Position numbers and translations under genes: made by a program. Below, piece by piece: positions 1-8,205 of a stretch of DNA of 64,000 nt; the first letter of the stretch is position 1, and each line of letters starts with the position of its first letter. Under the pieces are notes generated by a model. It ran no database searches, had not been told where the DNA came from, and saw nothing but the letters and a program-made list of their open reading frames with translations. The stretch is from Flavobacterium kingsejongi (GTDB taxonomy: Bacteria > Bacteroidota > Bacteroidia > Flavobacteriales > Flavobacteriaceae), in assembly GCF_003076475.1 (NCBI RefSeq), contig NZ_CP020919.1:1922001-1986000 (forward strand), in the 5' to 3' direction.

Positions 1-62
1 AAGAAGCCTGCCGTAAAGGGAGATTCGTTCTTTTATAACTCCATACTGCAGGGTAAACAATG

Positions 63-857
63 TTAAATCCTGGAAGGGCCGGTGCCATAGGCTTTTTTAA
101 AGGCAAAAGAGAAATGGGAGAGGTCCTCAAACCCGACTTCAAGATAGACTTCCTTCGGTTTCATCTTCTTTTCCTGTAACAAATAATGGGCTTCTTCGAG
201 CCGCTTTTTCTGCAACCATTTGTTGGGTGTGGTATGAAATATTTTGTGGAAGTCACGCTTAAAGGTCGCGAGGCTACGGCCACTGAGGTAGGCGAAACGG
301 TCGAGGTGGACGTTGAACCGGAAGTTGTGCTGCATGAATTCTTCGAGGTCTATTTTTCCGGGCTGGCTGAAGTCGAACAATAGATTACGCATGTCGGTAT
401 CCAGGTGGAGTAAGAGCAGAATACCTTCTTCGATCTTCAGGTGGATCAAGGCTTCGGATGCGCTACCTTCTTCATAAAATCCGAGGGAATCAAAATAGCC
501 TTTGAGCATGGCATTCGCCGGGAGTACCTGTATGGTGGGGATGCTGTGGCTTTTTGCGGCAGCAGTATTGGGATGAGCCATACTGAACTGGCGTAAGGTT
601 TCCTGGCTGAGCCGGACGGAGATCGAGCGGAATTCGCCATCGGCACCCAAATTCTTGGCGGCTTTGGTAAACTGGTTGCGGCCTACAAAATAATAATCCC
701 CTTCCTGACAACTCACTTTATGCCCGGCCAATTGAAATTCCATCGTGCCTGACACTACATGACCCAAAACATGGTCTTCGACAAAATGTTCGGATTTGGT
801 GTATTCGCTTCGGTAACAGGAATAGGTAATGGGTTGTGGTGCAGCGGCAGTTTTCAT
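63..857 (-). CDS. AraC-family transcriptional regulator
   Basis: A one-component regulator of about 264 aa. The last ~100 residues carry the two helix-turn-helix motifs of AraC proteins, with the family-typical stretch VGFEDLSHFSFAFKKAYG near the end. The first ~150 residues have the His/Gly pattern of a cupin-like ligand-binding domain. I place the start at the internal ATG at 857 (MKTAAAP...) because the nine upstream codons look unlike the family; 881 is the alternative. It is transcribed away from the helical gene at 1150 and has no obvious target gene beside it. The ligand is unknown. The family assignment is sure, the function is not. Confidence 0.85.
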   Translation of the reverse strand: MKTAAAPQPITYSCYRSEYTKSEHFVEDHVLGHVVSGTMEFQLAGHKVSCQEGDYYFVGRNQFTKAAKNLGADGEFRSISVRLSQETLRQFSMAHPNTAAAKSHSIPTIQVLPANAMLKGYFDSLGFYEEGSASEALIHLKIEEGILLLLHLDTDMRNLLFDFSQPGKIDLEEFMQHNFRFNVHLDRFAYLSGRSLATFKRDFHKIFHTTPNKWLQKKRLEEAHYLLQEKKMKPKEVYLEVGFEDLSHFSFAFKKAYGTGPSRI

Positions 858-1149
858 AAAAAAGGCTTTTAAGCAGTACAAATATCGGAATAAAAGAACT
901 GGTTTATACCGGAGTGCTGGCTGATTTACGAAGGCGAATTTATTTTACAGCTTGCTCCCGGATGCATCTCAACCGGAAATAAAAAAAAAGGACAGTACGT
1001 TTTAAGCGGGTGATTTTCGGAAAAGATTTTTATATTAGTGGTTCTTTAATTTTAGGGCTGATGCTACTATGTCAGTAACTAAATACCACAATGTCAATTG
1101 TCGGTCCCCAATAATTGTACTGGTATCGGAAACTAAATCCAAATACAGT

Positions 1150-1842
1150 ATGACCAAAATACTTAGAAAATACCATTGTAAAGATGTGGACCTGTTGGTC
1201 GCATCGGCTATTGTACTCGAAAATGCAATGACCCATAAAACGACCCTGCAATCCCGGCGTTCCAATTGGGCAGATCCATTTTTTGATGATCTCCTCGCGG
1301 AAGTTGACTTGGCGATGCAATCCCTTTTAGGGGTCGATTCTGCCAAAAACTTGCGTGCGGCTACGACGGAAATCCGACGGCTGCAGGAGGATTCGCTCCG
1401 GATCCTCGCTCTTGTCAAAGTACAGTTAGACGTTGACTTTAAGCCGGATCCCCTGCGTCGCAGGGCTTTGCTAAAAGAACTGGGCTTTGGGAATCTCAGG
1501 CAGGCCCGCAATGGAAGCCAGGAAGCGCTGATCCAGTTGCTGCATCAATTTCGCCTGACCCTTACTCCGGCACTGCAACAGGAAATTGTAGCCAAAGGTA
1601 CTGCAGCCGATTTGCTGGAAACGTTAGGGCAAAATGCGGATGCACTCGTGGCACAAAATATACTCCAGGAAACCCATAAAGGATTCCGAATTGCCCAAAC
1701 AGCGGAAAGAACGGCAGCCTTCAATGCTCTTTACGAAAAGATTATCGGGATCTGTAAAGTGGCACATGCTTTTTTTAAAGGCAATCGGGTGGTACAGCAG
1801 CAATTTAGTTTTAGCAAAATAGTATCGGGATTAAAGACCTAA
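1150..1842 (+). CDS. Helical protein of unknown function
   Basis: I do not recognise a function. The product is predicted to be almost wholly alpha-helical, cytoplasmic, without signal peptide or membrane segment, and rich in Leu, Ala and Arg. It resembles Bacteroidota helical families such as DUF6261, but that is only an impression. The open frame extends up to an ATG at 1069; I prefer the ATG at 1150 (MTKILRKYHCK) because the preceding 27 residues look atypical. The stop codon is only two bases before the start of the RAYT transposase gene, so the two are probably co-transcribed. Confidence 0.6.
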   Translation: MTKILRKYHCKDVDLLVASAIVLENAMTHKTTLQSRRSNWADPFFDDLLAEVDLAMQSLLGVDSAKNLRAATTEIRRLQEDSLRILALVKVQLDVDFKPDPLRRRALLKELGFGNLRQARNGSQEALIQLLHQFRLTLTPALQQEIVAKGTAADLLETLGQNADALVAQNILQETHKGFRIAQTAERTAAFNALYEKIIGICKVAHAFFKGNRVVQQQFSFSKIVSGLKT

Positions 1843-1844
1843 TT

Positions 1845-2393
1845 ATGGCAGCATCAAAATATACGAATAGCAACATACGGCTTCAAACGTGGGATTATCG
1901 GTCACAGGCGGCCTATTTTATTACGATCTGTACTCAAAATAGGATACCGCATTTTGGTACAATCAGGAATGGGAAGATGGAGCTGTCTCCAATTGGATCA
2001 TTGGCAGAACGGTTTTGGCTTGAAATTCCAAATCATTTTCCGAATGTCATTTTGGATGCGTTTGTCATCATGCCGGATCATATGCATGGAATACTCATTC
2101 TTGGAAAACGATTGGAATGCACTGAATATACCGAGGATTATAAGAAATCGAGACGGGTAGGCACTGGGGAATTAAGCGGTCTGAATAAAGTCCTGTCCGA
2201 CAGGTCGCCCAAAGGCGGATCGGTATCGGTGATCATTCGGTCGTATAAATCGGTGGTATCTAAAAATGCACGCCTTATTGATCCGGGATTTCAATGGCAT
2301 AAATTATTCTATGATGTGATTATCCGCGATCAGCATCATTTTGAAAATGTGCGGAATTATATTGTGCGGAATCCGGAGAATTGGAAGCGATAA
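1845..2393 (+). CDS. REP-associated tyrosine transposase (Y1/HUH, RAYT type)
   Basis: A 182-aa single-domain HUH endonuclease of the IS200/IS605-related RAYT group. The HUH motif is visible as PDHMHG near residue 77, and a candidate catalytic tyrosine lies in the C-terminal helix (FENVRNYIVRNPENW). The N-terminus YFITICTQNR is the usual first strand of these enzymes. RAYTs are single-copy domesticated transposases that nick and mobilise REP palindromes. There is no second transposase gene and no clear IS200 end. A palindromic block follows directly downstream (2403-2472), as expected of a RAYT locus. The family is clear; activity is unknown. Confidence 0.88.
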   Translation: MAASKYTNSNIRLQTWDYRSQAAYFITICTQNRIPHFGTIRNGKMELSPIGSLAERFWLEIPNHFPNVILDAFVIMPDHMHGILILGKRLECTEYTEDYKKSRRVGTGELSGLNKVLSDRSPKGGSVSVIIRSYKSVVSKNARLIDPGFQWHKLFYDVIIRDQHHFENVRNYIVRNPENWKR

Positions 2394-2402
2394 TTTTATC
2401 AT

Positions 2403-2472
2403 ATTGCACGGGGGTCTGTTGCAGTGCAACAGACGTACGATAAATTTTATGCGTGATATATACATTGCACGC
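2403..2472. repeat. REP-like palindromic block downstream of RAYT gene
   Basis: A perfect 21-base palindrome with 10-bp arms lies at 2414-2434 (GTCTGTTGCA / TGCAACAGAC around one base). The octamer ATTGCACG occurs on both sides, at 2403-2410 and 2464-2471, and GCGTG/CACGC at 2451-2455 and 2468-2472 form a second short inverted repeat. This arrangement next to a RAYT gene fits a REP/BIME substrate. It could also simply act as the terminator or 3' stabiliser of the RAYT transcript, although no T-run follows. Confidence 0.55.
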
Positions 2473-2479
2473 GTCATTT

Positions 2480-3229
2480 TTATATTGTTTGCATCAAAAA
2501 TTCGGCATAGAAATCGGGGATATCGCTTTTCCGGATTGCTTCGATTACGGCTGTAACGGGATAGGGAATCTGGATGATCTCAGGGCGGATACCTTCTTCG
2601 TCGATCTCCAATATTAGGTAACTGGCCAAAGGCTGCCCTTCTCTCGACCTGCCCACGGAACCGCAATTGATGGCCATTCCACCTTTGGAATCTGCGGTTG
2701 CGGGAACTGTCCGGATATAGGATTTGTGGGTGTGTCCCATAATCACCATATCGGCCTGGCTATCATTCAGCATCTTCCGGATATCATCGATATCATGCTC
2801 TTCATAGATATATTCGTTATTGCTCCGTGTGCTCCCATGCACCAACAGGATATCGGTCTCTTTTCCGGATTGGCTGATTGTAAGGCGCAGGTGTTCCGGG
2901 AGTTGGGACAGGTATTCTTTACAGTCGGGGGCAATGCTTTGTTTGCTGTAGTTGATCGCGGCATTTCGGGCAGCGGCTTCTGTGGGATTGTGCTTCAGCA
3001 ATGGTGTGATGTCCAGGTTAAAGGCGATGCGTTCGTCGTGGTTCCCCATCAGGCAGGGAATCCCGAGATCGCGGATGGTCCGGATGACTTCATTATGCCA
3101 GGGGGCGAAGTCGATCAGGTCGCCAAGGCAATACAATTGATTGATATTTCGGTTTCGGATGTCGGCCAATACGGTTTCCAATGCGGGAAGGTTGCCGTGT
3201 ACATCACTAAATATAGCTATGGTATTCAT
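2480..3229 (-). CDS. Calcineurin-like metallophosphoesterase
   Basis: A 249-aa cytosolic phosphoesterase of the YfcE/diadenosine-tetraphosphatase-like group. All metal-ligand motifs are present in order: FSDVHGN at the N-terminus, GDLIDF, MGNHDE, an internal HGS and GHTHK, followed by NCGSVGRSREG, typical of small members such as YfcE. No signal peptide. Its start codon abuts the stop codon of the upstream MFS gene with no spacer, so the two form a translationally coupled pair. The substrate is unknown; nucleotide or phosphodiester hydrolysis is a family-level inference. Confidence 0.88.
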   Translation of the reverse strand: MNTIAIFSDVHGNLPALETVLADIRNRNINQLYCLGDLIDFAPWHNEVIRTIRDLGIPCLMGNHDERIAFNLDITPLLKHNPTEAAARNAAINYSKQSIAPDCKEYLSQLPEHLRLTISQSGKETDILLVHGSTRSNNEYIYEEHDIDDIRKMLNDSQADMVIMGHTHKSYIRTVPATADSKGGMAINCGSVGRSREGQPLASYLILEIDEEGIRPEIIQIPYPVTAVIEAIRKSDIPDFYAEFLMQTI

Positions 3230-4399
3230 TTAGGTGTTGCGTTTTGAAAATAGTACAATCAGCAGTGCGATGCCGCTCCACAATAATAGTTGCCAGGTAG
3301 AAAGATCCCATTGCCCCAGTTTCCAACTGAGCAACCCGAAATAGGTTCCAATGGCTGCCCCAATAAAATAGGTCGTCATGTAGATTGTATTCAACCGGCT
3401 GTGGGCTTCTTCATGCAGGCTGTAGATGCGCGTAAAGTTAGTAATCTGTGTGGCTTGTACACCAATATCCAGGAAGAAAATACTAATGACCAGTACGGGA
3501 ATGGAATACGGAAAGAGTTTAATGAGCAGGATGCTTCCAATGATCATCGATACGGTAATCAGCAGGGAACGCTGTACATTGCCTTTGTCGGCAAGCTTCC
3601 CGAAATAGGGTGCTACCAGTGCGCCTCCGATGGCGATCAGTCCAAAGAGGCCGATGGTTCCGGTGTGGTAACTGAGCGGCGGGCTGCTGAGGTGAAAGGT
3701 GAGGGTGGTCCAGAAGGAACAGAAAACGCCAAAGGTAAAAGAGCCCAACAATGCGGCCTGGCGCAGTACGCGGTATTCTTTGACCAGTGCCAACGTGGAT
3801 TTTAGCAAATGGAAATAATTGCCTTTAAATTTAGGCGGTACTTCGGGCAGGTATAATTTTAAAAGTACCGTGACGATGAGTACCATCCCGGCTGAAATAC
3901 CAAAGACATACCGCCAGCCGAAAGCTTCGGTGATGAGTCCGCTGATGACGCGGGCGCCCAGGATACCGACTAATATCCCACTAAAGACAATACCGACATT
4001 CTTTCCCCGGTTGTCTTTCCCCAGTGTGGCGGCCATCGGTAAGATGATTTGCGCAGGCACGGAAAAGAGGCCTACGAAAAAACTCAATACATATAAGACG
4101 GACAGCGAATGGGTACAGGCGACGAGCATGAGGGTTATCGTCAGTAAGACACATAAGGTCAGGATCAGGTTTTTGCGGTTGAGTTTGTCTCCTAATGGTA
4201 GCAGGAAAAACATGCCGAGTCCGTAACCGAGTTGGGAGAGCATGGCGATCTTGCCAATCTGGCTTTCGGTTACCTGTAGGGAGAGGGCAATTTCTTTTAA
4301 AATAGGCTGGTTGTAATAGATGTTGGCAACGATTACTCCGGCGGAAACGGCCATCAACGGAATGATTGCGGGACTGTATTGGGATTGACGCTCGGTCAT
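3230..4399 (-). CDS. MFS transporter (DHA1-like efflux permease)
   Basis: A 389-aa protein with about twelve hydrophobic segments and the usual cytoplasmic loop between helices 6 and 7. The first helix reads IVANIYYNQPIL, a signature of the YnfM/AraJ-like branch of drug and sugar efflux permeases, and the loop after helix 2 has the conserved acidic/basic pattern (LPLGDKLNRKN). It is divergently transcribed from an AraC regulator at 4483 across an 83-bp gap, so that regulator is the likely controller. The downstream phosphoesterase follows without a gap. The exported compound is unknown. Confidence 0.88.
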   Translation of the reverse strand: MTERQSQYSPAIIPLMAVSAGVIVANIYYNQPILKEIALSLQVTESQIGKIAMLSQLGYGLGMFFLLPLGDKLNRKNLILTLCVLLTITLMLVACTHSLSVLYVLSFFVGLFSVPAQIILPMAATLGKDNRGKNVGIVFSGILVGILGARVISGLITEAFGWRYVFGISAGMVLIVTVLLKLYLPEVPPKFKGNYFHLLKSTLALVKEYRVLRQAALLGSFTFGVFCSFWTTLTFHLSSPPLSYHTGTIGLFGLIAIGGALVAPYFGKLADKGNVQRSLLITVSMIIGSILLIKLFPYSIPVLVISIFFLDIGVQATQITNFTRIYSLHEEAHSRLNTIYMTTYFIGAAIGTYFGLLSWKLGQWDLSTWQLLLWSGIALLIVLFSKRNT

Positions 4400-4416
4400 G
4401 GGGTGTATTTTTTTGG

Positions 4417-4469
4417 CAAAGCTACTGTAGGGATCAGACTAAAAATTGTACATTTAAACTGTATTTTTG
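4417..4469. promoter_or_regulatory. Divergent promoter region, MFS / AraC
   Basis: Two matches to the Bacteroidota -7 element TAnnTTTG point outwards: TAGCTTTG on the minus strand at 4417-4424, 18 nt before the MFS start, and TATTTTTG on the plus strand at 4462-4469, 13 nt before the AraC start. No TTG lies at the ideal distance for either, so these are partial promoter matches. Confidence 0.45.
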
Positions 4470-4482
4470 TAAAAACCATCAC

Positions 4483-5322
4483 ATGGAACGTTTTATTCAG
4501 CATGACCCTCTTTTTATCCGGCATTTTACAACGGAAGTGTGGCCTTTTCCGGTACACAACCACAATCATTTTGAACTGGTATTCATCCATTCGGGCAGTG
4601 GTTTGCATCAATTGAATGGGAAGGAAATCCGGTACCAGGGACCTTGCCTGTTTTTACTGGCTCCTGCGGATTACCATCTTTTTGTGATCGAACAGGAAAC
4701 GGAATTCAGTGTGCTGAAGTTCAATAACCGCTATCTGGATGGAATGGCTTCGAATGTGCTGCTGTACGAATGGAACAAGCTGATCGACCAATTGGTGGTG
4801 GTGGGTAATGCTTTTGGTACGGAGCTGGTGCAGTCACCCGAAGAACTGGACCGGATTCATCACCTGATGCGCATGATTGTCCGGGAATGGGAGGGTAGTG
4901 CGGGTAGTTCTAATGAGGTGCTGTTGTACCTGATCCGGAGTGTCTTTGCTATTATCAAACGGAACGCATTCCAGATTGTAAGCCCCGATCAGATGGTGAC
5001 TGAAAACCGTTTGGTCACGATCATGAATTACATCCATACCGTCATCAGGGCACCGGAATTGTTAAGCCTCAAAGCACTCTCAGCTCACTTTAATACGACT
5101 CCCAGCCAGCTGAGCAGCCTTTTTAAGCGGCAGATGGGTATTTCCATCAAGCAATACACTGACGATTATAAGTTTAAACTGATTGAAAACCGATTAAAAT
5201 TTAGCGATGTTCTACTGAAGGAAATCAGTAATGATTTTGGTTTTACTGACCTGAGCCATTTTAATAAGTTCCTGAAAAACCATACCGGGAAGAATCCGAA
5301 GGTATTTCGGAAGGAGGTTTGA
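4483..5322 (+). CDS. AraC-family transcriptional regulator
   Basis: A 279-aa AraC regulator. Residues ~1-90 form a cupin-like sensor domain (HNHNHFELVFIHSG near residue 25), followed by a linker and a C-terminal double HTH ending with FGFTDLSHFNKFLKNHTGKNP. The open frame reaches back to 4366, but the ATG at 4483 is preferred: the longer version would run into the divergent MFS gene and has an atypical N-terminus. It is divergent from the MFS transporter and probably controls it. The effector is unknown. Confidence 0.87.
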   Translation: MERFIQHDPLFIRHFTTEVWPFPVHNHNHFELVFIHSGSGLHQLNGKEIRYQGPCLFLLAPADYHLFVIEQETEFSVLKFNNRYLDGMASNVLLYEWNKLIDQLVVVGNAFGTELVQSPEELDRIHHLMRMIVREWEGSAGSSNEVLLYLIRSVFAIIKRNAFQIVSPDQMVTENRLVTIMNYIHTVIRAPELLSLKALSAHFNTTPSQLSSLFKRQMGISIKQYTDDYKFKLIENRLKFSDVLLKEISNDFGFTDLSHFNKFLKNHTGKNPKVFRKEV

Positions 5323-5629
5323 AACCACTACTTTTTATAGCATTATTTTATATTTTTTCTTCCACAACAACCCAACTCTCTTTTTTGGTTATGGTTACGC
5401 CATTATTGGTTAAATGTCTGCTCATAGATTTGTGGTAAGTGTACAATAAAAAACAGATATTGTTAAATTTTTCAATTTCCCTATTATTGGGGATAGTATG
5501 GTGTGAGATATTTCGTTTATTTTGACATAGTTTTAGAGGTAGAACGTATTGAATGCGAGTTTGTTAGTACGGAAAACCGAAATTTGAGGTAAGAATTATA
5601 AGATCAGGACATTGGAAAACGATAATGAG
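5323..5629. other. Gap with an ATG-less open frame on the minus strand
   Basis: No clear gene here. On the minus strand a frame stays open from 5563 down to a stop at 5348-5350, about 71 codons, with only one ATG (at 5425, giving a 25-aa peptide). It may be a gene remnant or chance. No terminator or recognisable promoter was seen. Confidence 0.3.
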
Positions 5630-5833
5630 ATGACAGAACTACAAAGTACTACGGGAATTCCGGTTCCCAAAAGAAAACCTGCTGCACCGGTAGCTACTAC
5701 GAACCTGGCGAAAGTAGCGGTGAAAAATTGGTATGAAACAGAACTCCGTAAACTACAGGAGCGTCAAAAGCAGGATTTGCCACCGGTAACCGGTGTACTG
5801 CCAGGCTTGTCTCCGGAACAATCGGCCAATTAA
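5630..5833 (+). CDS. Small hypothetical protein
   Basis: A 67-aa open frame beginning MTELQSTTG; a TTG at 5612 would add six residues. The N-terminal third is rich in Pro, Ala and Thr, the middle is a charged helix (NWYETELRKLQERQKQ), and the tail is Pro/Gly-rich. There is no signal peptide, no membrane segment and no family I recognise. It stands alone between an AraC gene and a convergent protease gene. The amphipathic helix is the only argument that it is real, so the call is tentative. Confidence 0.4.
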   Translation: MTELQSTTGIPVPKRKPAAPVATTNLAKVAVKNWYETELRKLQERQKQDLPPVTGVLPGLSPEQSAN

Positions 5834-5910
5834 AAGACAGGCCAAAATCTTTGGAATCCTAAGAGATACCACTACTTATTAGGCTTGCTGCCATTAGTGC
5901 AATTCCCGTT

Positions 5911-6753
5911 TTATTCTGTGATATATATTTTCTTACTGGGAATGTCGATGGTCAGGACTTTGCCTAGCCAATCGATACTGGTTTTACCTTCATAAATCAG
6001 GCCGTCCACAAAGGCTACGTCTAAGCCATCCTGTTTACACAATTTATTAACTGTACTTAATTTGGATAACTTACCGATGTAATAGTTATTCTCCTTATTG
6101 AAATCGCTTTTCACAGGAACGGTTTTAAAATCTGCTTTATTCAATGCCAGCGGATCCATCAGTTTAGAGCTGAACCAAAATGAATTCTTTCCTGCTCCAC
6201 TATCCAATATGGCCTGGATCTTTACTGTATCATTCAATTCGATGTAGGTAAAAATGTCAATAGCTTTTCCGGCGTAATCGGCTATTTGGATGTCGATGCT
6301 TTTTTCGTTTTTTGTGGACTTATTGAAAAGAATCTTTTTGTTGGTATAGTCAATAGTAATAGGGGTGTTCCTGAAAGGCTGTAATGAAATAAGCCCATCG
6401 ATGTCTCCGAATTCAAGGTCTACAATAGCGTATTGCTGGTTTTTAAATTCTTTGTTATTGATTTCGATACTGGTAGCGTTATAGAGATCCAGATTTAATT
6501 CTTCACCAGTAGCCCGGTGCCCTACAAAAAAATTATTGGTTTTTTCGGGTGTGATTTTTTTAGAGAACTTAGTAAAAATGGCATTCAGTCCCGCTCCGGT
6601 GTCTAAAATAAACTTTCCTTCTACATTATTTATTTTTGCTTTGATGATGATATGGCCACTTTCATTGATTTCAAAAGGAATTTGGGCATTTGTTATTGAG
6701 GTGGAAAATAAAAATATAAAAAATAGGGCTGCTGAAAATAATTTTTTTGTCAT
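5911..6753 (-). CDS. Secreted retropepsin/pepsin-like aspartic protease
   Basis: A 280-aa protein with an N-terminal signal peptide (cleavage likely after SITNA, residue ~23). Two aspartic-protease half-sites are visible: ILDTGAG with Asp51 and ILDSGAG with Asp184, each in a beta-rich repeat of ~130 residues. Such a duplicated arrangement in one chain resembles pepsin-like folding, while each half resembles the retropepsin domain found in bacterial gag-polyprotein-protease proteins. It probably acts in the periplasm or outside the cell. It stands alone, with a possible divergent small membrane protein at 6856. The substrate is unknown. Confidence 0.8.
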   Translation of the reverse strand: MTKKLFSAALFFIFLFSTSITNAQIPFEINESGHIIIKAKINNVEGKFILDTGAGLNAIFTKFSKKITPEKTNNFFVGHRATGEELNLDLYNATSIEINNKEFKNQQYAIVDLEFGDIDGLISLQPFRNTPITIDYTNKKILFNKSTKNEKSIDIQIADYAGKAIDIFTYIELNDTVKIQAILDSGAGKNSFWFSSKLMDPLALNKADFKTVPVKSDFNKENNYYIGKLSKLSTVNKLCKQDGLDVAFVDGLIYEGKTSIDWLGKVLTIDIPSKKIYITE

Positions 6754-6855
6754 CGTCGTTTTTTTTATCTCTGCTAACGTGGAGCAGATAGGGGTTTGTT
6801 TAGGATTTATGGAGATAGTCCTCGCTGACTACCAAAAACGAAGTTATAAAAAATA

Positions 6856-7020
6856 ATGGCTAAAACAAGATTAAAAATAGTTTCAGGCCTGGCTTTTTTT
6901 GGGTTTATTTTTAGTGTATGGATTTTTTATCAATATTCTTTATCAGTTTTTATAGGTTTCCATGAGGAGGCTGTTAACGCTGCGCAGTATCGTTATGATA
7001 GATCGGAAATAATTTTATAA
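6856..7020 (+). CDS. Small single-pass membrane protein candidate
   Basis: A 54-aa open frame starting MAKTRLKIVSG. Residues ~8-34 are strongly hydrophobic and aromatic (one membrane span), preceded by positive residues and followed by a short charged tail. It begins 102 bp upstream of the divergent protease gene's start and ends 48 bp before the PH-domain gene on the same strand, so it could be the first gene of that unit. No homology is claimed. The positive-inside pattern supports it; the length makes chance possible. Confidence 0.45.
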   Translation: MAKTRLKIVSGLAFFGFIFSVWIFYQYSLSVFIGFHEEAVNAAQYRYDRSEIIL

Positions 7021-7068
7021 ATTTACGCTTATATATGACAGTTGAAATACTAAAAAACAAAGAAGACT

Positions 7069-7497
7069 ATGAAAATTTATAAGGCTAATAAAAGAGGGTT
7101 TCTACTGGTAATTGCACTTTTTCTTTTGATTCCTTTTGTCGTTTTTTGGTTTTTAGAAACGAATCGATTTCTTACTTTACTGATTCTCTCGATCCCCCTC
7201 TTTTTATTGCTTTGGATTTATTTTGACACCAGTTATAAAATTGACGGCACTACCTTATTATACCGCTCTGCATTTATAAGAGGTAAAATAGATATTCATT
7301 CCATCCATCAAATTACGGTTGGAAAAACGATGTGGTCCGGGATTAAGCCGGCTTTGGCCAAAAACGGATTGATCCTAAAGTATAATGCCTACGACGAAAT
7401 TTATATTGCACCAGTAAGTAATGCCGAATTGGTTGCTGACCTTCTGGTTATAAATCCGCAGATCAAAATTATTGAGACCACTTTAATTAGTGGCTGA
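7069..7497 (+). CDS. Membrane-anchored bacterial PH-domain protein
   Basis: A 142-aa protein with two adjacent membrane segments (residues ~10-28 and ~34-52) followed by a ~85-residue beta-rich domain. The pattern YKIDGTTLLYRSAFIRGKIDI then IHQITVGK is that of the bacterial PH domain once called DUF1200 (bPH_6). The role of this family is not established; it is usually membrane-associated. The 3' end overlaps the convergent methyltransferase gene by 11 bp. Confidence 0.75.
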   Translation: MKIYKANKRGFLLVIALFLLIPFVVFWFLETNRFLTLLILSIPLFLLLWIYFDTSYKIDGTTLLYRSAFIRGKIDIHSIHQITVGKTMWSGIKPALAKNGLILKYNAYDEIYIAPVSNAELVADLLVINPQIKIIETTLISG

Positions 7498-8116
7498 TCC
7501 CTTTTCTACATTTAATATAGTAAAAGGGCTGGCTTTCATCGATTTCGGTGATTTCAAATAATCCGGCATTGCCAAATTCTGCTGTTATGGATTCGGTATC
7601 ATAAAAGAACATTTTGACACCATCAAATATTTCGTACCGATCGGCACTGATATAGTTCCCCTGCCCATACGTTTTGGCTTTTTTCGAAATGGCCGTGAAG
7701 ACCATCCAGGCATTTTCAGACAGTTGATTGTAGCAGTCACGAATTAGTTTTTCCCTTTCACTGCTGTCCAATAAATGAATCAGGCCATAACAAAACAGGC
7801 CATCATAGTGGTGGTTGTCAAATGGCATATCAGTTACAGCGCCGTGGTAGATCACCATATCGGTTCCGTAATGTTTCCGGGCCATTTCGATAGCTGTTTT
7901 TGAAATTTCAATCCCGGTTACTGTGATGCCATTTTCTTTAAAAATTTGAGCATTCCGGCCATAGCCTATCCCTGGTATCAGGATGTTTGTTACGGATTCC
8001 CGTACAAAAAAATCTTTGGTCAGGACAGCTGATTTTGCGGGTTCAAATCCCCACATTTCCTGCTTTTCGCCAAAGGCTGATTCCCAAAATTCGGTTTGTC
8101 CCGTTTTATTTTTCAT
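7487..8116 (-). CDS. Class I SAM-dependent methyltransferase
   Basis: A 209-aa Rossmann-fold methyltransferase. The SAM-binding motif I is ILIPGIGYGRNA near residue 48, followed by an acidic residue at the end of strand 2 (GIEIS) and motif HYDGLFCYGLIHLL. The arrangement is like the thiopurine/tellurite-resistance (TehB/UbiE) group. I use the ATG at 8116 (MKNKTGQTEFWE); nine further codons upstream to 8143 are possible. The acceptor substrate cannot be told. Confidence 0.85.
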   Translation of the reverse strand: MKNKTGQTEFWESAFGEKQEMWGFEPAKSAVLTKDFFVRESVTNILIPGIGYGRNAQIFKENGITVTGIEISKTAIEMARKHYGTDMVIYHGAVTDMPFDNHHYDGLFCYGLIHLLDSSEREKLIRDCYNQLSENAWMVFTAISKKAKTYGQGNYISADRYEIFDGVKMFFYDTESITAEFGNAGLFEITEIDESQPFYYIKCRKGISH

Positions 8117-8205
8117 ACTATTTCCGGATCTTATTGAAAGCACAAGGTAGAAAGAAATACCGGATTACGATAAAATAGAGCTACAGTATTAAATGTACGC
8201 TATGT

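Noticed and set aside
1035..1511. 158-aa minus-strand frame
   Set aside because: Antisense to the helical gene at 1150 and strongly Arg/Ser-biased as expected of a shadow frame.
2726..3247. 173-aa open frame antisense to the phosphoesterase gene
   Set aside because: It is a mirror frame of a gene with complete catalytic motifs, and its own sequence has no family features.
3290..4226. Long plus-strand frames (171 and 135 aa) opposite the MFS gene
   Set aside because: Low-complexity, no motif, and explained by codon bias of the transporter on the other strand.
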